From Luteibacter aegosomatis (lineage in GTDB: Bacteria > Pseudomonadota > Gammaproteobacteria > Xanthomonadales > Rhodanobacteraceae): 64,000 nt of DNA. How positions within the stretch are numbered: the first letter of the stretch is position 1; every line of letters starts with the position of its first letter. The notes beneath the pieces are model-generated. The model was not told the DNA's origin and searched no databases. It saw nothing but the letters and a program-made list of their open reading frames with translations. Location of the stretch: positions 3,956,001 to 4,020,000 of the forward strand of contig NZ_CP095740.1 in the NCBI RefSeq assembly GCF_023078455.1, given 5' to 3'. Positions 52,503 through 62,293 of this stretch are shown piece after piece. The position numbers and the translations under genes are program-made.

Positions 52503-53027
52503 ATGCCCATTCCCGCCCCCCGCCTGCTCGCCATCGCCTTCCTCGCCGCCTCGCTGCCGCTGGCCGTCATCGCGCAGGAAAAGGACACCCAGGGCGGCAC
52601 GCCCACCGACGCGGGCTTCTTCAAGAACGCCGGCGCGTCCGGCCTGGCCGAAGTCGCATTCAGCGAGCTGGCGACGAAGCAGTCGTCGTCCGGCAAGGTG
52701 AAGGATTTCGCGCAGACCATGATCGAGGACCACGGCAAGGCCAACGACGAACTGCGCTCGCTGAAGTCCGGCGACAAGGGTTATTCGCTCGTGGACAAGC
52801 CGCTGCCCGACGCGCAGAAGGCGCTGGATGCGATGTCGCGCATGAAGGGCGCCGAGTTCGACGCGGCCTACCGCAAGCAGATGATCGCCGATCACGAGGA
52901 GGCGGTGGCGTCGTTCGAGGTGGAAATCGAGAAGGGATCGAACCCGGAGATGAAGGCGTTCGCGAAGAAGACCCTGCCGACGTTGAAGCATCACCTGGAG
53001 ATGGCGAAGGCGTTGCCGACGCGCTGA
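52503..53027 (+). CDS. DUF4142 periplasmic protein
   Basis: 174 residues with a signal peptide (LLAIAFLAASLPLAVIAQ). The mature domain is a four-helix bundle of the DUF4142 family: AGASGLAEVAFSELATKQ, VKDFAQTMIEDHGKANDEL, FDAAYRKQMIADHEEAVASFE and LPTLKHHLEMAKAL, with histidines in the places usual for the family. Function is not established; members are often stress-related. It stands alone after the metK terminator, with GGAG upstream. Confidence 0.88.
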   Translation: MPIPAPRLLAIAFLAASLPLAVIAQEKDTQGGTPTDAGFFKNAGASGLAEVAFSELATKQSSSGKVKDFAQTMIEDHGKANDELRSLKSGDKGYSLVDKPLPDAQKALDAMSRMKGAEFDAAYRKQMIADHEEAVASFEVEIEKGSNPEMKAFAKKTLPTLKHHLEMAKALPTR

Positions 53028-53038
53028 GGCGATCTGCA

Positions 53039-53127
53039 TTCGCCGATACGATCGGCTCCCACCCCTTCGGTAGGCAGGTTGCGACATCCTGCCTACCGAA
53101 GGGGTGGGAGCCGATCGTATCGGCGAA
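53039..53127. repeat. REP doublet (REPIN) 8
   Basis: Perfect 40-base arms (53039-53078 and 53088-53127), spacer 9; hairpin type CCGAT-ACG-ATCGG. It occupies the gap between the convergent DUF4142 and xylH genes. Confidence 0.92.
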
Positions 53128-53144
53128 AAGCCGACGAAGCGGCA

Positions 53145-54290
53145 TTAACCGTTGCGGTTGGAACCCGACAGCACGTCCACCCACACGGCCAGCACCAGGA
53201 TCACGCCCTTGATGATCATCTGCCACGAGTTGTCGACGTCCATCAGCTGCATGCCGCTGTCCAGGCTCGCCATCACCAGCGCGCCGATCAGCGCACCGTA
53301 GACCGTGCCCGAACCGCCGCGCATCGACGTGCCGCCGATGAAGCACGCGGAGATCGCATCCAGCTCGCCGCCCGTGCCCGCCGAGGGTGACCCCGAACCG
53401 GTACGTGCCACCGTGATGATGCCCGCGAAGGCGCACATCAAACCCATCAGCGCGAACACCACCAGCTTTACCCGCGCCACGTTCACGCCCGACAGGCGAG
53501 TGGCTTCCATGTTTCCGCCCACGGCGTACACGTGGCGACCGAACACGGTCTGCGTCGAGATGTAGGTGAACACGGCCAGCAGCGCCAGCAGGATCATCAC
53601 CGGGATGGGAATGCCGTTGGCGTCGTTGAGCATGCGGATGAAGCCCGCCATCACCGCGCCGATGGCGACCAGGCGGACCACGTCGATCCACACCGCGGCC
53701 TGGTGCAGCCCCAGCTTCGAACGGCGCATGCGGCGGCGCACCGTGAGTCCGATCAGCGCGAGGAAGATCACCGCGCCGATCCAGCGCGACAGCACGGGAG
53801 GCACGAAGCCCTGGCCGAGCGCGATGAGGTCGTCCGGCGCCGGCGCGATGGTGGAGCTGCCCGTCACGTAAAGCACGATGCCGCGGAAGGCGAGCATGCC
53901 GCCGAGGCCGACGATGAACGACGGCACCCGCATCTTCGTCACCACGAAGCCGTTGAACGCACCGATCAGCAGGCCCAGCAGCAGCACCGCGCCGATCGAC
54001 GGCCAGGTGCCCCAGCCCATGTTCACGGTGAGGATGGCCACCACCCCGCCGAGCAGGCCCAGCTGCGAGCCGATCGACAGGTCGATCTCGCCGGCGATGA
54101 TGATGAAGACCATGCCGCAGGCGAGCATGCCGGTGATGGCCATCTGCCGGAACAGGTTCGACAGGTTGCCCGGCGTGATGAAGGCCTGCTCGGTCTTGAC
54201 GTGGAAGAACACCCAGATCAGCGCGACGGCGATCAACAGGGCGAGGATCTTGTAGCGAACGAACAACTGCTGGATTTTCTGCGACTGCAT
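53145..54290 (-). CDS. xylH: Xylose ABC transporter permease
   Basis: 381 residues, about ten helices, of the BPD_transp_2 family. MAITGMLACGMVFIIIAGEIDLSIGSQLGLLGG carries the EIDLS loop usual in sugar permeases; MRVPSFIVGLGGMLAFRGI and GGNMEATRLSGVNVARVKLVVFALMG (the cytoplasmic coupling loop) follow. It forms the membrane channel for XylF-delivered xylose, powered by XylG. Last gene of the xylABFGH row, ending near REP doublet 8. Confidence 0.92.
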   Translation of the reverse strand: MQSQKIQQLFVRYKILALLIAVALIWVFFHVKTEQAFITPGNLSNLFRQMAITGMLACGMVFIIIAGEIDLSIGSQLGLLGGVVAILTVNMGWGTWPSIGAVLLLGLLIGAFNGFVVTKMRVPSFIVGLGGMLAFRGIVLYVTGSSTIAPAPDDLIALGQGFVPPVLSRWIGAVIFLALIGLTVRRRMRRSKLGLHQAAVWIDVVRLVAIGAVMAGFIRMLNDANGIPIPVMILLALLAVFTYISTQTVFGRHVYAVGGNMEATRLSGVNVARVKLVVFALMGLMCAFAGIITVARTGSGSPSAGTGGELDAISACFIGGTSMRGGSGTVYGALIGALVMASLDSGMQLMDVDNSWQMIIKGVILVLAVWVDVLSGSNRNG

Positions 54291-54326
54291 GGAGGAAATC
54301 TTCCTGATGACGCGTGGAATGGGTTG

Positions 54327-55874
54327 TCAGGCGGCGTGCGCCGGTCCTTCGGCCGCATGCGAAATGGCCGCGGCGAGCACCTGCTCCTGGGTGAGGCCGA
54401 CGTTCTTGAAGTCGCCGCGCAGCTTGCCCTCGCCCACGACGAGCACGCGGTCGCTCACGCCCAGCACTTCGGGCATCTCCGACGACACCATGACGATGGC
54501 GACGCCGCGAGCCACCAGTTCGAACATCAACGTATAGATGTCGTACTTGGATCCCACGTCGACGCCGCGCGTCGGCTCGTCGAGGATGAGCACCTTCGGG
54601 TCGGGTAGCAGCATCTTGGTGAGTACCGCCTTCTGCTGGTTGCCGCCGGACAGCCCCACGATGGCCAACTCCGGGCTCGCCGTCTTCACCCGCAGGCGCT
54701 TGATCTCGGCATCCACCGTCTGCAGCTCGGCCTGCCGGTCGATGGTGCCCGCATGCGCATAGTGCGAGAGCACGGCCAAGGTGATGTTGTCGCCCACGCC
54801 CATGAGCGGGACGATGCCCTGGCGCTTGCGATCCTCCGGAACGAGCGAAAGCCCGGCCTTGATCGCCTGCTCGGGGTTCTTCACCTTGATCGGCTTGCCT
54901 TCCAGGTACAGCTCGGCCTCGTAGCGGCCCGGGTACGCGCCGAAGATGGCGGATACCAGCTCCGTGCGGCCCGCGCCGACGAGACCGGCGATGCCGAGGA
55001 TTTCGCCCCGGTGCAGCTTGAACGAGATGTCGTCGACGCGCTTGCGTTGCGGGTTGGTCACGTCCCAGCAGGTGACGTGCCGCGCCTCGAAGACCACCTC
55101 GCCGATGGCGTGCTCGACTCGCGGGAACAGGTTCTCGATCTCGCGGCCGACCATCGCCGTGATGATCGAATGCGTGGTCATCTCGCTCATCGGCTTGGTG
55201 ACGATGTGCTTGCCGTCGCGGATCACGGTGACCGTGTCGCACACGCGCGCCACCTCGTCGAGCTTGTGCGAGATGTACACGCAGGCCACGCCTTCGCGCT
55301 TCAGGTCTTCGATGATCGACAGCAGGATGTCGGTTTCCGCCGAGGTCAGCGACGACGATGGCTCGTCGAGGATCAACAGGCGCGCGTTCTTCGCCAGCGC
55401 CTTGGCGATCTCGAACAGCTGCTGGTAACCGCCGCCGTAGTTCATCACCGGCGCGGCCACGTTCACGTCCTTCAGCTTCAGCCGCGCGAGCAAGGCATCG
55501 GCCTTGGCGTACATGGCGTCGTAGTCCATCACGCCGCCGAACTTCGTGCTCTCGTTGCCGAGGAAGATGTTCTCGGCCACGGAAAGCTGCGGCACCAGCA
55601 TCAGTTCCTGGTGGATGATGACGATGCCCGCGGCCTCGCTGTCGCGCACCGAAGCCGCCTTCAGCGGCTTGCCGTCGAAGAGGATCTCGCCTTCCCACGT
55701 GCCATGGGGATACACGCCCGACAGCACCTTCATCAGGGTGGACTTGCCGGCACCGTTCTCGCCGCACAGGCCCACGCATTCGCCGGGCCGCACCGCGAGG
55801 CTGATGCCGTTGAGCGCGCGCACGCCGGAAAACTCCTTGACGATGTCGCGCATCTCGAAGAGGTAGTCGCTCAC
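54327..55874 (-). CDS. xylG: Xylose ABC transporter ATPase (two ATPase domains)
   Basis: 515 residues from a GTG at 55874 (ribosome site AAGGAAC). The first ATPase domain has Walker [11 protein letters not shown], a modified signature [17 protein letters not shown] in place of LSGGQ, and Walker [14 protein letters not shown]. The second has the degenerate P-loop [10 protein letters not shown], a normal LSGGNQQK and Walker [16 protein letters not shown]. This asymmetry is normal for RbsA/XylG proteins. It energises xylose import with XylH and XylF; 36 bases separate it from xylH. Confidence 0.94.
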   Translation of the reverse strand: MSDYLFEMRDIVKEFSGVRALNGISLAVRPGECVGLCGENGAGKSTLMKVLSGVYPHGTWEGEILFDGKPLKAASVRDSEAAGIVIIHQELMLVPQLSVAENIFLGNESTKFGGVMDYDAMYAKADALLARLKLKDVNVAAPVMNYGGGYQQLFEIAKALAKNARLLILDEPSSSLTSAETDILLSIIEDLKREGVACVYISHKLDEVARVCDTVTVIRDGKHIVTKPMSEMTTHSIITAMVGREIENLFPRVEHAIGEVVFEARHVTCWDVTNPQRKRVDDISFKLHRGEILGIAGLVGAGRTELVSAIFGAYPGRYEAELYLEGKPIKVKNPEQAIKAGLSLVPEDRKRQGIVPLMGVGDNITLAVLSHYAHAGTIDRQAELQTVDAEIKRLRVKTASPELAIVGLSGGNQQKAVLTKMLLPDPKVLILDEPTRGVDVGSKYDIYTLMFELVARGVAIVMVSSEMPEVLGVSDRVLVVGEGKLRGDFKNVGLTQEQVLAAAISHAAEGPAHAA

Positions 55875-55891
55875 GGTCGTTCCTTATGCAT

Positions 55892-55915
55892 GGCGGCGCC
55901 CGAACGGGCGCCGCC
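55892..55915 (-). other. Hairpin between xylF and xylG
   Basis: GGCGGCGCCC / GGGCGCCGCC around a four-base loop, ten GC pairs, with no T-run, 15 bases past the xylF stop. Such hairpins after binding-protein genes commonly protect the upstream mRNA and lower expression downstream, giving more XylF than XylG and XylH. Confidence 0.65.
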
Positions 55916-55929
55916 GGATCGTACAGCGG

Positions 55930-56946
55930 TCAGTTGCCGACCTGTGCCTGGGTGTAGAAGCCGTCCTTCACCACGACGTCCACGTTGGCCTTGGTCAGCA
56001 GCGTGGGCGTGAGCAGGATGGTGTCGACGTCCTTCTTGCCGTTGTTCATCTTCGAGGTGAACTTCGGCGCCTCGCCCTTGGCGAACTGCACGGCGAGATT
56101 GGCCGCGTCGGTGGCGATGGTCTTGATCGGCTTGTAGACCGTCATGGTCTGCGTACCCGCCTTGATGCGCTTGACGGCGGCGAGGTCGGCATCCTGCCCC
56201 GACACGGCCACCTTGCCGGCGAGCTTCTGGCCCTGCAACGCCGCGACGGCGCCGCCGGCGGTGCCGTCGTTGGACGCGACGATGCCCTGGATGTTGTTCT
56301 TGTTGGCGGTGAGCGCGTTCTCGATGATCGACTGCGCGTTCGAGGCGAGCCATTCGTTGGTCCACTGCTGGCCGACGATCTTGACGGCCCCGCTCTTGAC
56401 GAGGGGATCGAGCACCGTCATCTGGCCCTGGCGCAGGATCTTCGCGTTGTTGTCGGTGGGCGCGCCGCCGAGCAGGAAGTAATTGCCCTTGCCGCCCGTG
56501 GCGTCGACCACGCCCTTGGCCTGCATCTCGCCGACCTTCTCGTTGTCGAACGAGATGTAGGCGTCGACGTCGGCGTTGAGGATGAGGCGATCGTACGAAA
56601 TCACCTTGATGCCGGCCTTCTTCGCCTCGGCCACCACGGTGGTGAGCGTCTTGGCGTTGAACGGCACGATCACGATGACGTCGACCTTGCGCGAGATCAG
56701 GTTCTCGATCTGCTGGATCTGCTTCTGCTCGTTGGCGTCGGCCGACTGCACGGAAACGGTGGCCCCCTTCGCCTCGGCCGCCGCCTTGAAGTAATCGCGA
56801 TCGCGCGTCCATCGCTCCACGCGCAGGTCGTCGATGGAGAAGCCGATCACCGGTTTATCCTTGCTCGCATGCGCCTGCGGTGCGGCGAACACGCCGGCCG
56901 CGGCCATCGATACGGCCAGCAACGTTGGTAGGGCCTTGGGTTTCAT
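55930..56946 (-). CDS. xylF: Xylose-binding periplasmic protein
   Basis: 338 residues from the ATG at 56946; the ATG at 56958 was not chosen because GGAG lies in its first codons, at the right distance for 56946. Signal peptide LLAVSMAAAGVFAAPQAHA. The periplasmic sugar-binding fold shows IGFSIDDLRVERWTRDRDYF, VQSADANEQKQIQQIENLI, VIVIVPFNAKT, VISYDRLILNADVDAYIS and GQDADLAAVKRI, all typical of XylF. It delivers xylose to XylGH. Confidence 0.94.
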   Translation of the reverse strand: MKPKALPTLLAVSMAAAGVFAAPQAHASKDKPVIGFSIDDLRVERWTRDRDYFKAAAEAKGATVSVQSADANEQKQIQQIENLISRKVDVIVIVPFNAKTLTTVVAEAKKAGIKVISYDRLILNADVDAYISFDNEKVGEMQAKGVVDATGGKGNYFLLGGAPTDNNAKILRQGQMTVLDPLVKSGAVKIVGQQWTNEWLASNAQSIIENALTANKNNIQGIVASNDGTAGGAVAALQGQKLAGKVAVSGQDADLAAVKRIKAGTQTMTVYKPIKTIATDAANLAVQFAKGEAPKFTSKMNNGKKDVDTILLTPTLLTKANVDVVVKDGFYTQAQVGN

Positions 56947-56976
56947 GCTCTTCTCCATGCGTAAGGGGTCGCCCGT

Positions 56977-58494
56977 TCAGGAAGGGCGGGAATCGTCGCG
57001 CTGGGCGGCGTGGGAATACAACGGTTTCATCCGCTCGTAACTGAGGCGGAACAGAGGGTGGCGCGTTTGCAGGAAATAAGCATGACGCGCTGCATCGGGC
57101 TCGCGCACGGCGGTCACCGGGGGCATGGGGCACACTTCCTCGAGCGACGCGTCCGGTTCCACGGCCAGGCGGGCCAACCGCGCGGCGCCGAGAGCCGGGC
57201 CCACTTCGCCGCCGCTGCGCAGCACCAGGCGCTTGCCGAGGATGTCGGCGAGCATCTGCGTCCAATAGGCGCTGCGCGAGCCGCCGCCGATCACCGTGAT
57301 CTCGTCGGCGACCAGGCCGGTGCCTTCCACGGCCAGCAGTCCGTCGAGCAGACCCAGGCCCACGCCTTCGAGCGTGGCGTTGGCCAGGTCGGACCGATCG
57401 GTGTCGGGGCCGAGGTTCGTGAACGAGCCGCGCGCGTGCGCATCGTTGTGCGGCGTGCGTTCGCCGGTGAGGTAAGGCAGGAACAACGGGCCGTTTTCGT
57501 GCAGGCCCTTCGCCTCGGCTTCCGCCAGCAACGCGGGAACGTCCCGGAAACCGGTGAGGCGCGCGGTGAAGTCCAGGCAGCTCGCCGCGTTGAGCATCAC
57601 CGACATCAGGTGCCAGGTATCGGGCAGCGCATGGCAGAAACTGTGCACCGCCGTTTCGGGGCTGGCACGAAAGCCGTCGGACACGGCGAAGTACACGCCC
57701 GACGTGCCCAGCGAAAGCATGGCCTGCCCGTGTCGCACGATTCCCACGCCGACCGCGCCGGCGGCATTGTCGCCACCGCCGGCGGCGACGGGCACGGTGT
57801 CCATGCCCCAGCGGTCGGCGAGTTCCTTGCGCAGGCGTCCGGCGGGGTGGCTGCCCTCGAACACCAGCGGCATGTGCGAACGATCGAGGCCGGTCGCCTC
57901 GAGCATCGCGTCGCTCCATGCCCGCTTGCGCACGTCGAGCCATAGCGTGCCCGCCGCGTCGGACGCGTCGGTCATGTAATCGCCGGTGAGCCGCAGGCGA
58001 AGGTAATCCTTCGGCAGCAGCACCTTCGCCACCTTCGCGAACACCTCCGGTTCGTGCTTGCGCACCCACGCGAGCTTGGGCGCCGTGAAGCCCGGCATGG
58101 CGAGGTTGCCGGTGACGTCGCGAAAGCCCGGCACGCGCTCGAGCGCTTCGCACTCGAGGTCGGAACGGCCGTCGTTCCACAGGATGGCGGGACGCAGGAC
58201 GCGGTCGGCGGCGTCGAGCAAGGTGGCCCCGTGCATCTGGCCGGAAAGTCCGATGGCGGCGACGCGACGCGTATCCACCTCCTTGAGGACTTCCATAACC
58301 GCCGCCTCCGTGGCGGACCACCATGCGTGCGGGTCCTGCTCGGACCACCGTGGCCGCGGATGGGACACCGACAGCGGGCTGGATGCGGTGGCGCGCACCG
58401 CGCCGCCGCCGTCGAGCAGCACGGCTTTCACCGACGAGGTGCCGAGGTCTATGCCGAGGTACAAACGAGCCGAAGCGTCCATGTCGTGTTTCAT
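56977..58494 (-). CDS. xylB: Xylulokinase
   Basis: 505 residues (an ATG at 58482 would shorten it by four). FGGY kinase marks: YLGIDLGTSSVKAVLLD, GLSGQMHGATLLD, ILWNDGRS, the catalytic Asp in GGGDNAAGAVGVGIV, SLGTSGVYFAVSDG and VIGGGSRSAYWTQMLADIL. It phosphorylates D-xylulose to xylulose 5-phosphate. One base separates it from the xylA stop; xylF follows after 30 bases. Confidence 0.95.
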   Translation of the reverse strand: MKHDMDASARLYLGIDLGTSSVKAVLLDGGGAVRATASSPLSVSHPRPRWSEQDPHAWWSATEAAVMEVLKEVDTRRVAAIGLSGQMHGATLLDAADRVLRPAILWNDGRSDLECEALERVPGFRDVTGNLAMPGFTAPKLAWVRKHEPEVFAKVAKVLLPKDYLRLRLTGDYMTDASDAAGTLWLDVRKRAWSDAMLEATGLDRSHMPLVFEGSHPAGRLRKELADRWGMDTVPVAAGGGDNAAGAVGVGIVRHGQAMLSLGTSGVYFAVSDGFRASPETAVHSFCHALPDTWHLMSVMLNAASCLDFTARLTGFRDVPALLAEAEAKGLHENGPLFLPYLTGERTPHNDAHARGSFTNLGPDTDRSDLANATLEGVGLGLLDGLLAVEGTGLVADEITVIGGGSRSAYWTQMLADILGKRLVLRSGGEVGPALGAARLARLAVEPDASLEEVCPMPPVTAVREPDAARHAYFLQTRHPLFRLSYERMKPLYSHAAQRDDSRPS

Positions 58495-58495
58495 A

Positions 58496-59812
58496 TCACC
58501 CGTAGATATAGCGGTTGACGATGTTTTCGAGCAACTCCTGGTGGCCCGATACGTGCGTCGGGTGCAGGTCGCGCGCGACGGCCTCGTCGGCCAGCGAGGC
58601 GAGCGTGAAGCCGCCCTTGAGGATGGTCGAGCCGAAGTCGCCCTTCCAGCCCGCGTACCGCTTCGCCTTCAGTTCGGCCAGCGTGTCCTTCTCGATCATC
58701 TTCGCCGCGCGCTCCAAACCCAGCGCCAGGGTGTCGATGGCACCGATGTGGCCGTAGAAGAGATCTTCCGGCGCGTGGCTCTGGCGGCGCACCTTCGTAT
58801 CGAAGTTGAAGCCGCCGGTGGTGAAACCGCCCGCACGCAGGATCTCGTAGACGACGAGGGTCATTTCCTCGACGCTGTTGGGGAACTGGTCGGTATCCCA
58901 GCCGTTCTGCGGATCGCCGCGATTGGCGTCGATGGAACCGAACACGCCCAGCGCGATCGACGTGGCCACCTCGTGGTGGAACGAGTGCCCGGCCAGCGTG
59001 GCATGGTTCGCCTCGAGGTTGGTCTTCACCTCGTTCTCGAGACCGAACTCCTTGAGGAAGCTGTACACCGTGGCGGTGTCGTAGTCGTACTGGTGCTTGG
59101 TGGGCTCCTGCGGCTTGGGCTCGATGAGGATCGTGCCCTTGAAGCCCAACTTGTGCTTGTGCTCGACCACCATCTGGAAGAACCGGCCCATCTGCGCGCG
59201 CTCGCGCTTGAGGTCGGTGTTCAGCAGCGTGTCGTAGCCCTCGCGGCCGCCCCACAGCACGTAGTTGGCGCCGCCCAGCCGATGCGTGGCCTCCATCGCG
59301 TGGCGCACCTGCGTGGCCGCGTAGGCGAACACCTCCGGCTGCGGATTGGTGGCGGCACCGGCGGCATAACGCGGATGGCTGAACAGGTTGGCGGTGCCCC
59401 ACAGGAGCTTCATGCCGGTCTCGGCCTGCTTCTTCTCCAGCACGTCGACCATGGCGGCGAAGTGGTTGCGGTACTCGGCCAGGCCGTTGCCCTCGGGCGC
59501 CACGTCGGTGTCGTGGAAGGTGTAGAACGGCGTGCCCAGGCGCGAGAAGAAATCGAAGGCCGCATCGGCCTTCTCGCGGGCCTTCGCCATCGGCTCGCCG
59601 GGCTGCTGCCAGGGCCGCTCGAAGGTGCCCGCGCCGAACACGTCCGAGCCCGGCCAGACGAAGGTGTGCCAGTAGCAGGTGGCCAGGCGCAGGTGCTCGG
59701 CCATGGTCTTGCCCAGCACCACGCGCCCGGCGTCGTAGTGGCGGAAGGCCAGCGGGTTGTCCGAGCCGGGGCCTTCATAGGCGATCTTCGGGATGCTCGA
59801 GAAATACGACAT
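58496..59812 (-). CDS. xylA: Xylose isomerase
   Basis: 438 residues, group II length. [37 protein letters not shown] (catalytic His), [38 protein letters not shown] (metal Glu and catalytic Lys), [16 protein letters not shown] and [20 protein letters not shown] (metal ligands) are all present. It converts D-xylose to D-xylulose. First gene of the xylose operon, with AAGGAA before the ATG, divergent from xylR. Confidence 0.97.
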   Translation of the reverse strand: MSYFSSIPKIAYEGPGSDNPLAFRHYDAGRVVLGKTMAEHLRLATCYWHTFVWPGSDVFGAGTFERPWQQPGEPMAKAREKADAAFDFFSRLGTPFYTFHDTDVAPEGNGLAEYRNHFAAMVDVLEKKQAETGMKLLWGTANLFSHPRYAAGAATNPQPEVFAYAATQVRHAMEATHRLGGANYVLWGGREGYDTLLNTDLKRERAQMGRFFQMVVEHKHKLGFKGTILIEPKPQEPTKHQYDYDTATVYSFLKEFGLENEVKTNLEANHATLAGHSFHHEVATSIALGVFGSIDANRGDPQNGWDTDQFPNSVEEMTLVVYEILRAGGFTTGGFNFDTKVRRQSHAPEDLFYGHIGAIDTLALGLERAAKMIEKDTLAELKAKRYAGWKGDFGSTILKGGFTLASLADEAVARDLHPTHVSGHQELLENIVNRYIYG

Positions 59813-59874
59813 AACGATTCCTTGACGAACCAATGGGGAGTAAGGGATTCCTTCGATGCTCGGCCAGCGCGCCG

Positions 59875-59896
59875 TTTTCGCGCAATTGCGATTTCC
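59875..59896. promoter_or_regulatory. Candidate XylR operator between xylA and xylR
   Basis: An AT-richer near-palindrome, TTTTCGCGCAATTGCGATTTCC, centred on CAATTG, lies in the 159-base divergent gap, 63 bases upstream of xylA and 76 bases upstream of xylR. Enterobacterial XylR sites contain similar GAAA and GCAAT blocks. Position and AT content support it; binding is inferred. Confidence 0.4.
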
Positions 59897-59971
59897 GACG
59901 GCGCGGCAGGCTTTTTCATTGCCGCGCTGCGTCATGTCCCCGACGCCGTAATCCTGCTACTTTCCCAGGCC

Positions 59972-61153
59972 ATGTCACCGCATCGCATCGCACTGCTGTT
60001 CAACGCCAACAAGGTGTACGACCGCCAGGTCATCGCCGGCATCGGACACTACCTCAACAGCACCCGCGTCGAGTGGGACCTCTTCATGGAAGAGGATTTC
60101 CGCAGCCGCATGCGGGACATCCATCAGTTCCAGGGCGACGGCGTCATCGCCGATTTCGACGATCCCGAGGCCGAGGCGACGCTTCGCGACCTGCACATCC
60201 CCGTGGTGGCGGTCGGCGGTTCATACCAGGATCCGGCCGATTACCCGGTCGGCGTGCCCTACATCGCCACCGACAACGCCCGGCTGGTGCGCCTGGCCTA
60301 CGACCACCTGATCGAGCAGGGGCTCGGCCGGTTCGCCTTCTACGGCATTCCGCAGAACCCGGGAAGCCGGTGGGCGCAGGAGCGCGAACGCGCGTTCGCG
60401 GCCATCGTGGAAGAGGAATCGGTCGAAGGCATCGTCTACGAGGGCCAGTCGACCACCGCCGGCGGCTGGGGCACGGCGGTGGAAGAACTGGTGGCCTGGC
60501 TCACCGCGTTGCCCAAGCCCATCGGCATCATCGCCGCCACCGATGCCCGCGCCCGGCAGTTGCTCCAGGCCTGCGTGATCGGCGGCATCGCGGTGCCAGG
60601 CCAGGTGGCCATCGTCGGTATCGACAACGATCCGATGGCGCAGCTGCTCACGCGCATTCCGCTCACCTCGGTGATCCAGGGCGCCGAGGAGATGGGCCGC
60701 ACGGCCGCGCACCTGCTGCACCAGATGCTGCGCGGCGTGGATTGTTCCACCGCCCGCGTGCTAGTGCCGCCGGTGGGCATCAGCGTGCAGGCATCCAGCA
60801 AATACCAGCCGCTGCGCAGCCCGCACGTGATGCGCGCCAGCCACTACATCCGCCAGTACGGCTGCCTCGGCATCAAGACCGAGCAGGTGGCCGACTACGT
60901 GGGCGTGTCGCGCACCGTGCTCGAGGAACACTTCAAGCGCGAACTGAAGCAGACCGTGCACCAGGCCATCCTGCAGCACAAGCTCGACACCGCCTGCCAG
61001 CTCATCGCCGGCTCGGAAGCCCCACTCGCCGAGATCGCCGTGCGCTGCGGTTTCACCTCGCTGCAATACATGTATGCGGTGTTTCGTCGCGAGTACGACT
61101 GCACCCCACGCCAGTACCTCGACCTCCATCGCACCCCGACGGCCGCTACCTGA
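59972..61153 (+). CDS. xylR: Xylose operon regulator XylR (AraC family with sugar-binding domain)
   Basis: 393 residues, equal to E. coli XylR. Residues ~1-275 are a LacI-like sugar-binding domain (IALLFNANKVYDRQVIAGIGHYL, DGVIADFDDPEAEA, GVPYIATDNARLVRLAYDHLIEQG, VAIVGIDNDPMAQLLTRIPLTSV). The last ~110 are an AraC DNA-binding domain with two helix-turn-helix units (ASHYIRQYGCLGIKTEQVADYVGVSR, LAEIAVRCGFTSLQYMYAVFRREY). It activates xylABFGH with xylose. The ribosome site is weak. galM follows after 15 bases and may be cotranscribed. Confidence 0.94.
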   Translation: MSPHRIALLFNANKVYDRQVIAGIGHYLNSTRVEWDLFMEEDFRSRMRDIHQFQGDGVIADFDDPEAEATLRDLHIPVVAVGGSYQDPADYPVGVPYIATDNARLVRLAYDHLIEQGLGRFAFYGIPQNPGSRWAQERERAFAAIVEEESVEGIVYEGQSTTAGGWGTAVEELVAWLTALPKPIGIIAATDARARQLLQACVIGGIAVPGQVAIVGIDNDPMAQLLTRIPLTSVIQGAEEMGRTAAHLLHQMLRGVDCSTARVLVPPVGISVQASSKYQPLRSPHVMRASHYIRQYGCLGIKTEQVADYVGVSRTVLEEHFKRELKQTVHQAILQHKLDTACQLIAGSEAPLAEIAVRCGFTSLQYMYAVFRREYDCTPRQYLDLHRTPTAAT

Positions 61154-61168
61154 GTCCGCCCTGATCCC

Positions 61169-62200
61169 ATGCCCGTTTCCTCAGCCACCGCCTGGGGCCA
61201 GTTGCCCGACGGCCGCACCCTGCATCGCTGGACCCTCCGCAACGCCACCGGCTCACAGGTGGACGTCACCGACCTCGGCGGCACGCTGCTCTCCTGGCAG
61301 GCGCCCGATCGCCAGGGCCGGGTGGGCGAGGTGCTGCTCGGCCACGCCGACGCCTCGCAATACATCGCGTCCGACGCGTACATGGGCGCCATCGTGGGTC
61401 GCTGGGCCAACCGCATCCGCGGCGGCCGATTCACCCTCGACGGGGTGGATTACAAGGTCGACCGCAACGACCACGGCAACCACCTGCACGGCGGCGTGCA
61501 CGGTTTCCACCTGCAACGCTGGGACGTGGAACCGGACGGCGACGGCCTCGCCTTGAGGCTGGTATCCCCCGAGGGCGACGGTGGTTTTCCGGGCGAGGTG
61601 CGCGTCGACCTGCGCATGCGCCTGGAAGACGACGGCACGCTCGACCTGCACTACGTCGCCACCACCGACGCGCCGACGCCGCTCAGCCTCACCGCGCACC
61701 CCTACTTCAATCTCAACGAGCGGCGGCCGGACATCCGCGACCACGTGATCCGCATCGCCGCCGACGACTTCCTCGCCATCGAGGCCGGAGCCATCCCCAT
61801 CGGCCGTCAGTCCGTGGCCGGCACGGCGTTCGATTTCCGCGAGGCGGCGCCGATCGGCTCGCGACTGCACTGGCCCGATCCGCAATTGCGGCTGGTGGGC
61901 GGTTTCGACCACTGCTACGTGGTGAACGGGTCGTCGGGGCCCGTCGTCGTGGTGACCGAGCCGTGGAGCGGGCGCCGCCTCACCCTGGAGACCGACCGGC
62001 CCGGGCTGCAGTTCTACAGCGGGCAGAAGCTCACCGGACAGCCGACGCGGCGCAACGACACCTACGGCCCCTTCGCCGGGTTCGCGCTGGAGGCGCAGGC
62101 GTTTCCGAACCAGGTGAATACGGCGGAGGCGGAAGGAGCCATCCTGCGCCCTGGGCAAACCTGGCGGCAGCACACCCGGTACCGCATCGATACCGTGTAA
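61169..62200 (+). CDS. galM: Aldose 1-epimerase
   Basis: 343 residues. Beta-sandwich epimerase with VDVTDLGGTLLSWQAPD, YMGAIVGRWANRIRGGRFTLDG, NHLHGGVHGFH (catalytic His), LSLTAHPYFNLN (second catalytic His), GFDHCYVV and GLQFYSGQKLTG with the downstream acidic residue. It interconverts alpha and beta anomers, here probably of xylose or glucose, as it follows xylR by 15 bases. No signal peptide. Confidence 0.93.
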   Translation: MPVSSATAWGQLPDGRTLHRWTLRNATGSQVDVTDLGGTLLSWQAPDRQGRVGEVLLGHADASQYIASDAYMGAIVGRWANRIRGGRFTLDGVDYKVDRNDHGNHLHGGVHGFHLQRWDVEPDGDGLALRLVSPEGDGGFPGEVRVDLRMRLEDDGTLDLHYVATTDAPTPLSLTAHPYFNLNERRPDIRDHVIRIAADDFLAIEAGAIPIGRQSVAGTAFDFREAAPIGSRLHWPDPQLRLVGGFDHCYVVNGSSGPVVVVTEPWSGRRLTLETDRPGLQFYSGQKLTGQPTRRNDTYGPFAGFALEAQAFPNQVNTAEAEGAILRPGQTWRQHTRYRIDTV

Positions 62201-62230
62201 TCGCGGTCCGGCAGGAAACTCGCCAGCCAA

Positions 62231-62268
62231 GGGTGGGAGCGGCCCCTGTCCGCGATGCCTACGGAGCC
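62231..62268. repeat. Single decayed REP unit (9)
   Basis: GGGTGGGAGCGGCCCCTGTC, then CGCGAT and CCTACGGAGCC, matches one arm of elements 1 and 3 with changes in the short hairpin. The partner arm is missing. It lies 31 bases past the galM stop. Confidence 0.75.
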
Positions 62269-62281
62269 GAAGCTCACCGGT

Positions 62282-62287
62282 TAGAAT
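62282..62287 (+). promoter_or_regulatory. Predicted -10 box for a leaderless uup transcript
   Basis: TAGAAT ends six bases before the uup ATG at 62294, and no ribosome site precedes the ATG. The arrangement is the same as at dusB. Confidence 0.45.
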
Positions 62288-62293
62288 GGCCGG

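Noticed and set aside
52660-55779. A 1039-codon open frame on the minus strand across DUF4142, xylH and xylG
   Set aside because: It is an out-of-frame reading of xylG and xylH and crosses a REP doublet; no recognisable motif, very high Arg and Gly content.
58058-59971. A long open stretch upstream of xylR in the same frame, giving a 1031-codon frame
   Set aside because: It is the antisense of xylB and xylA. XylR of known length begins at 59972, after the divergent promoter region.
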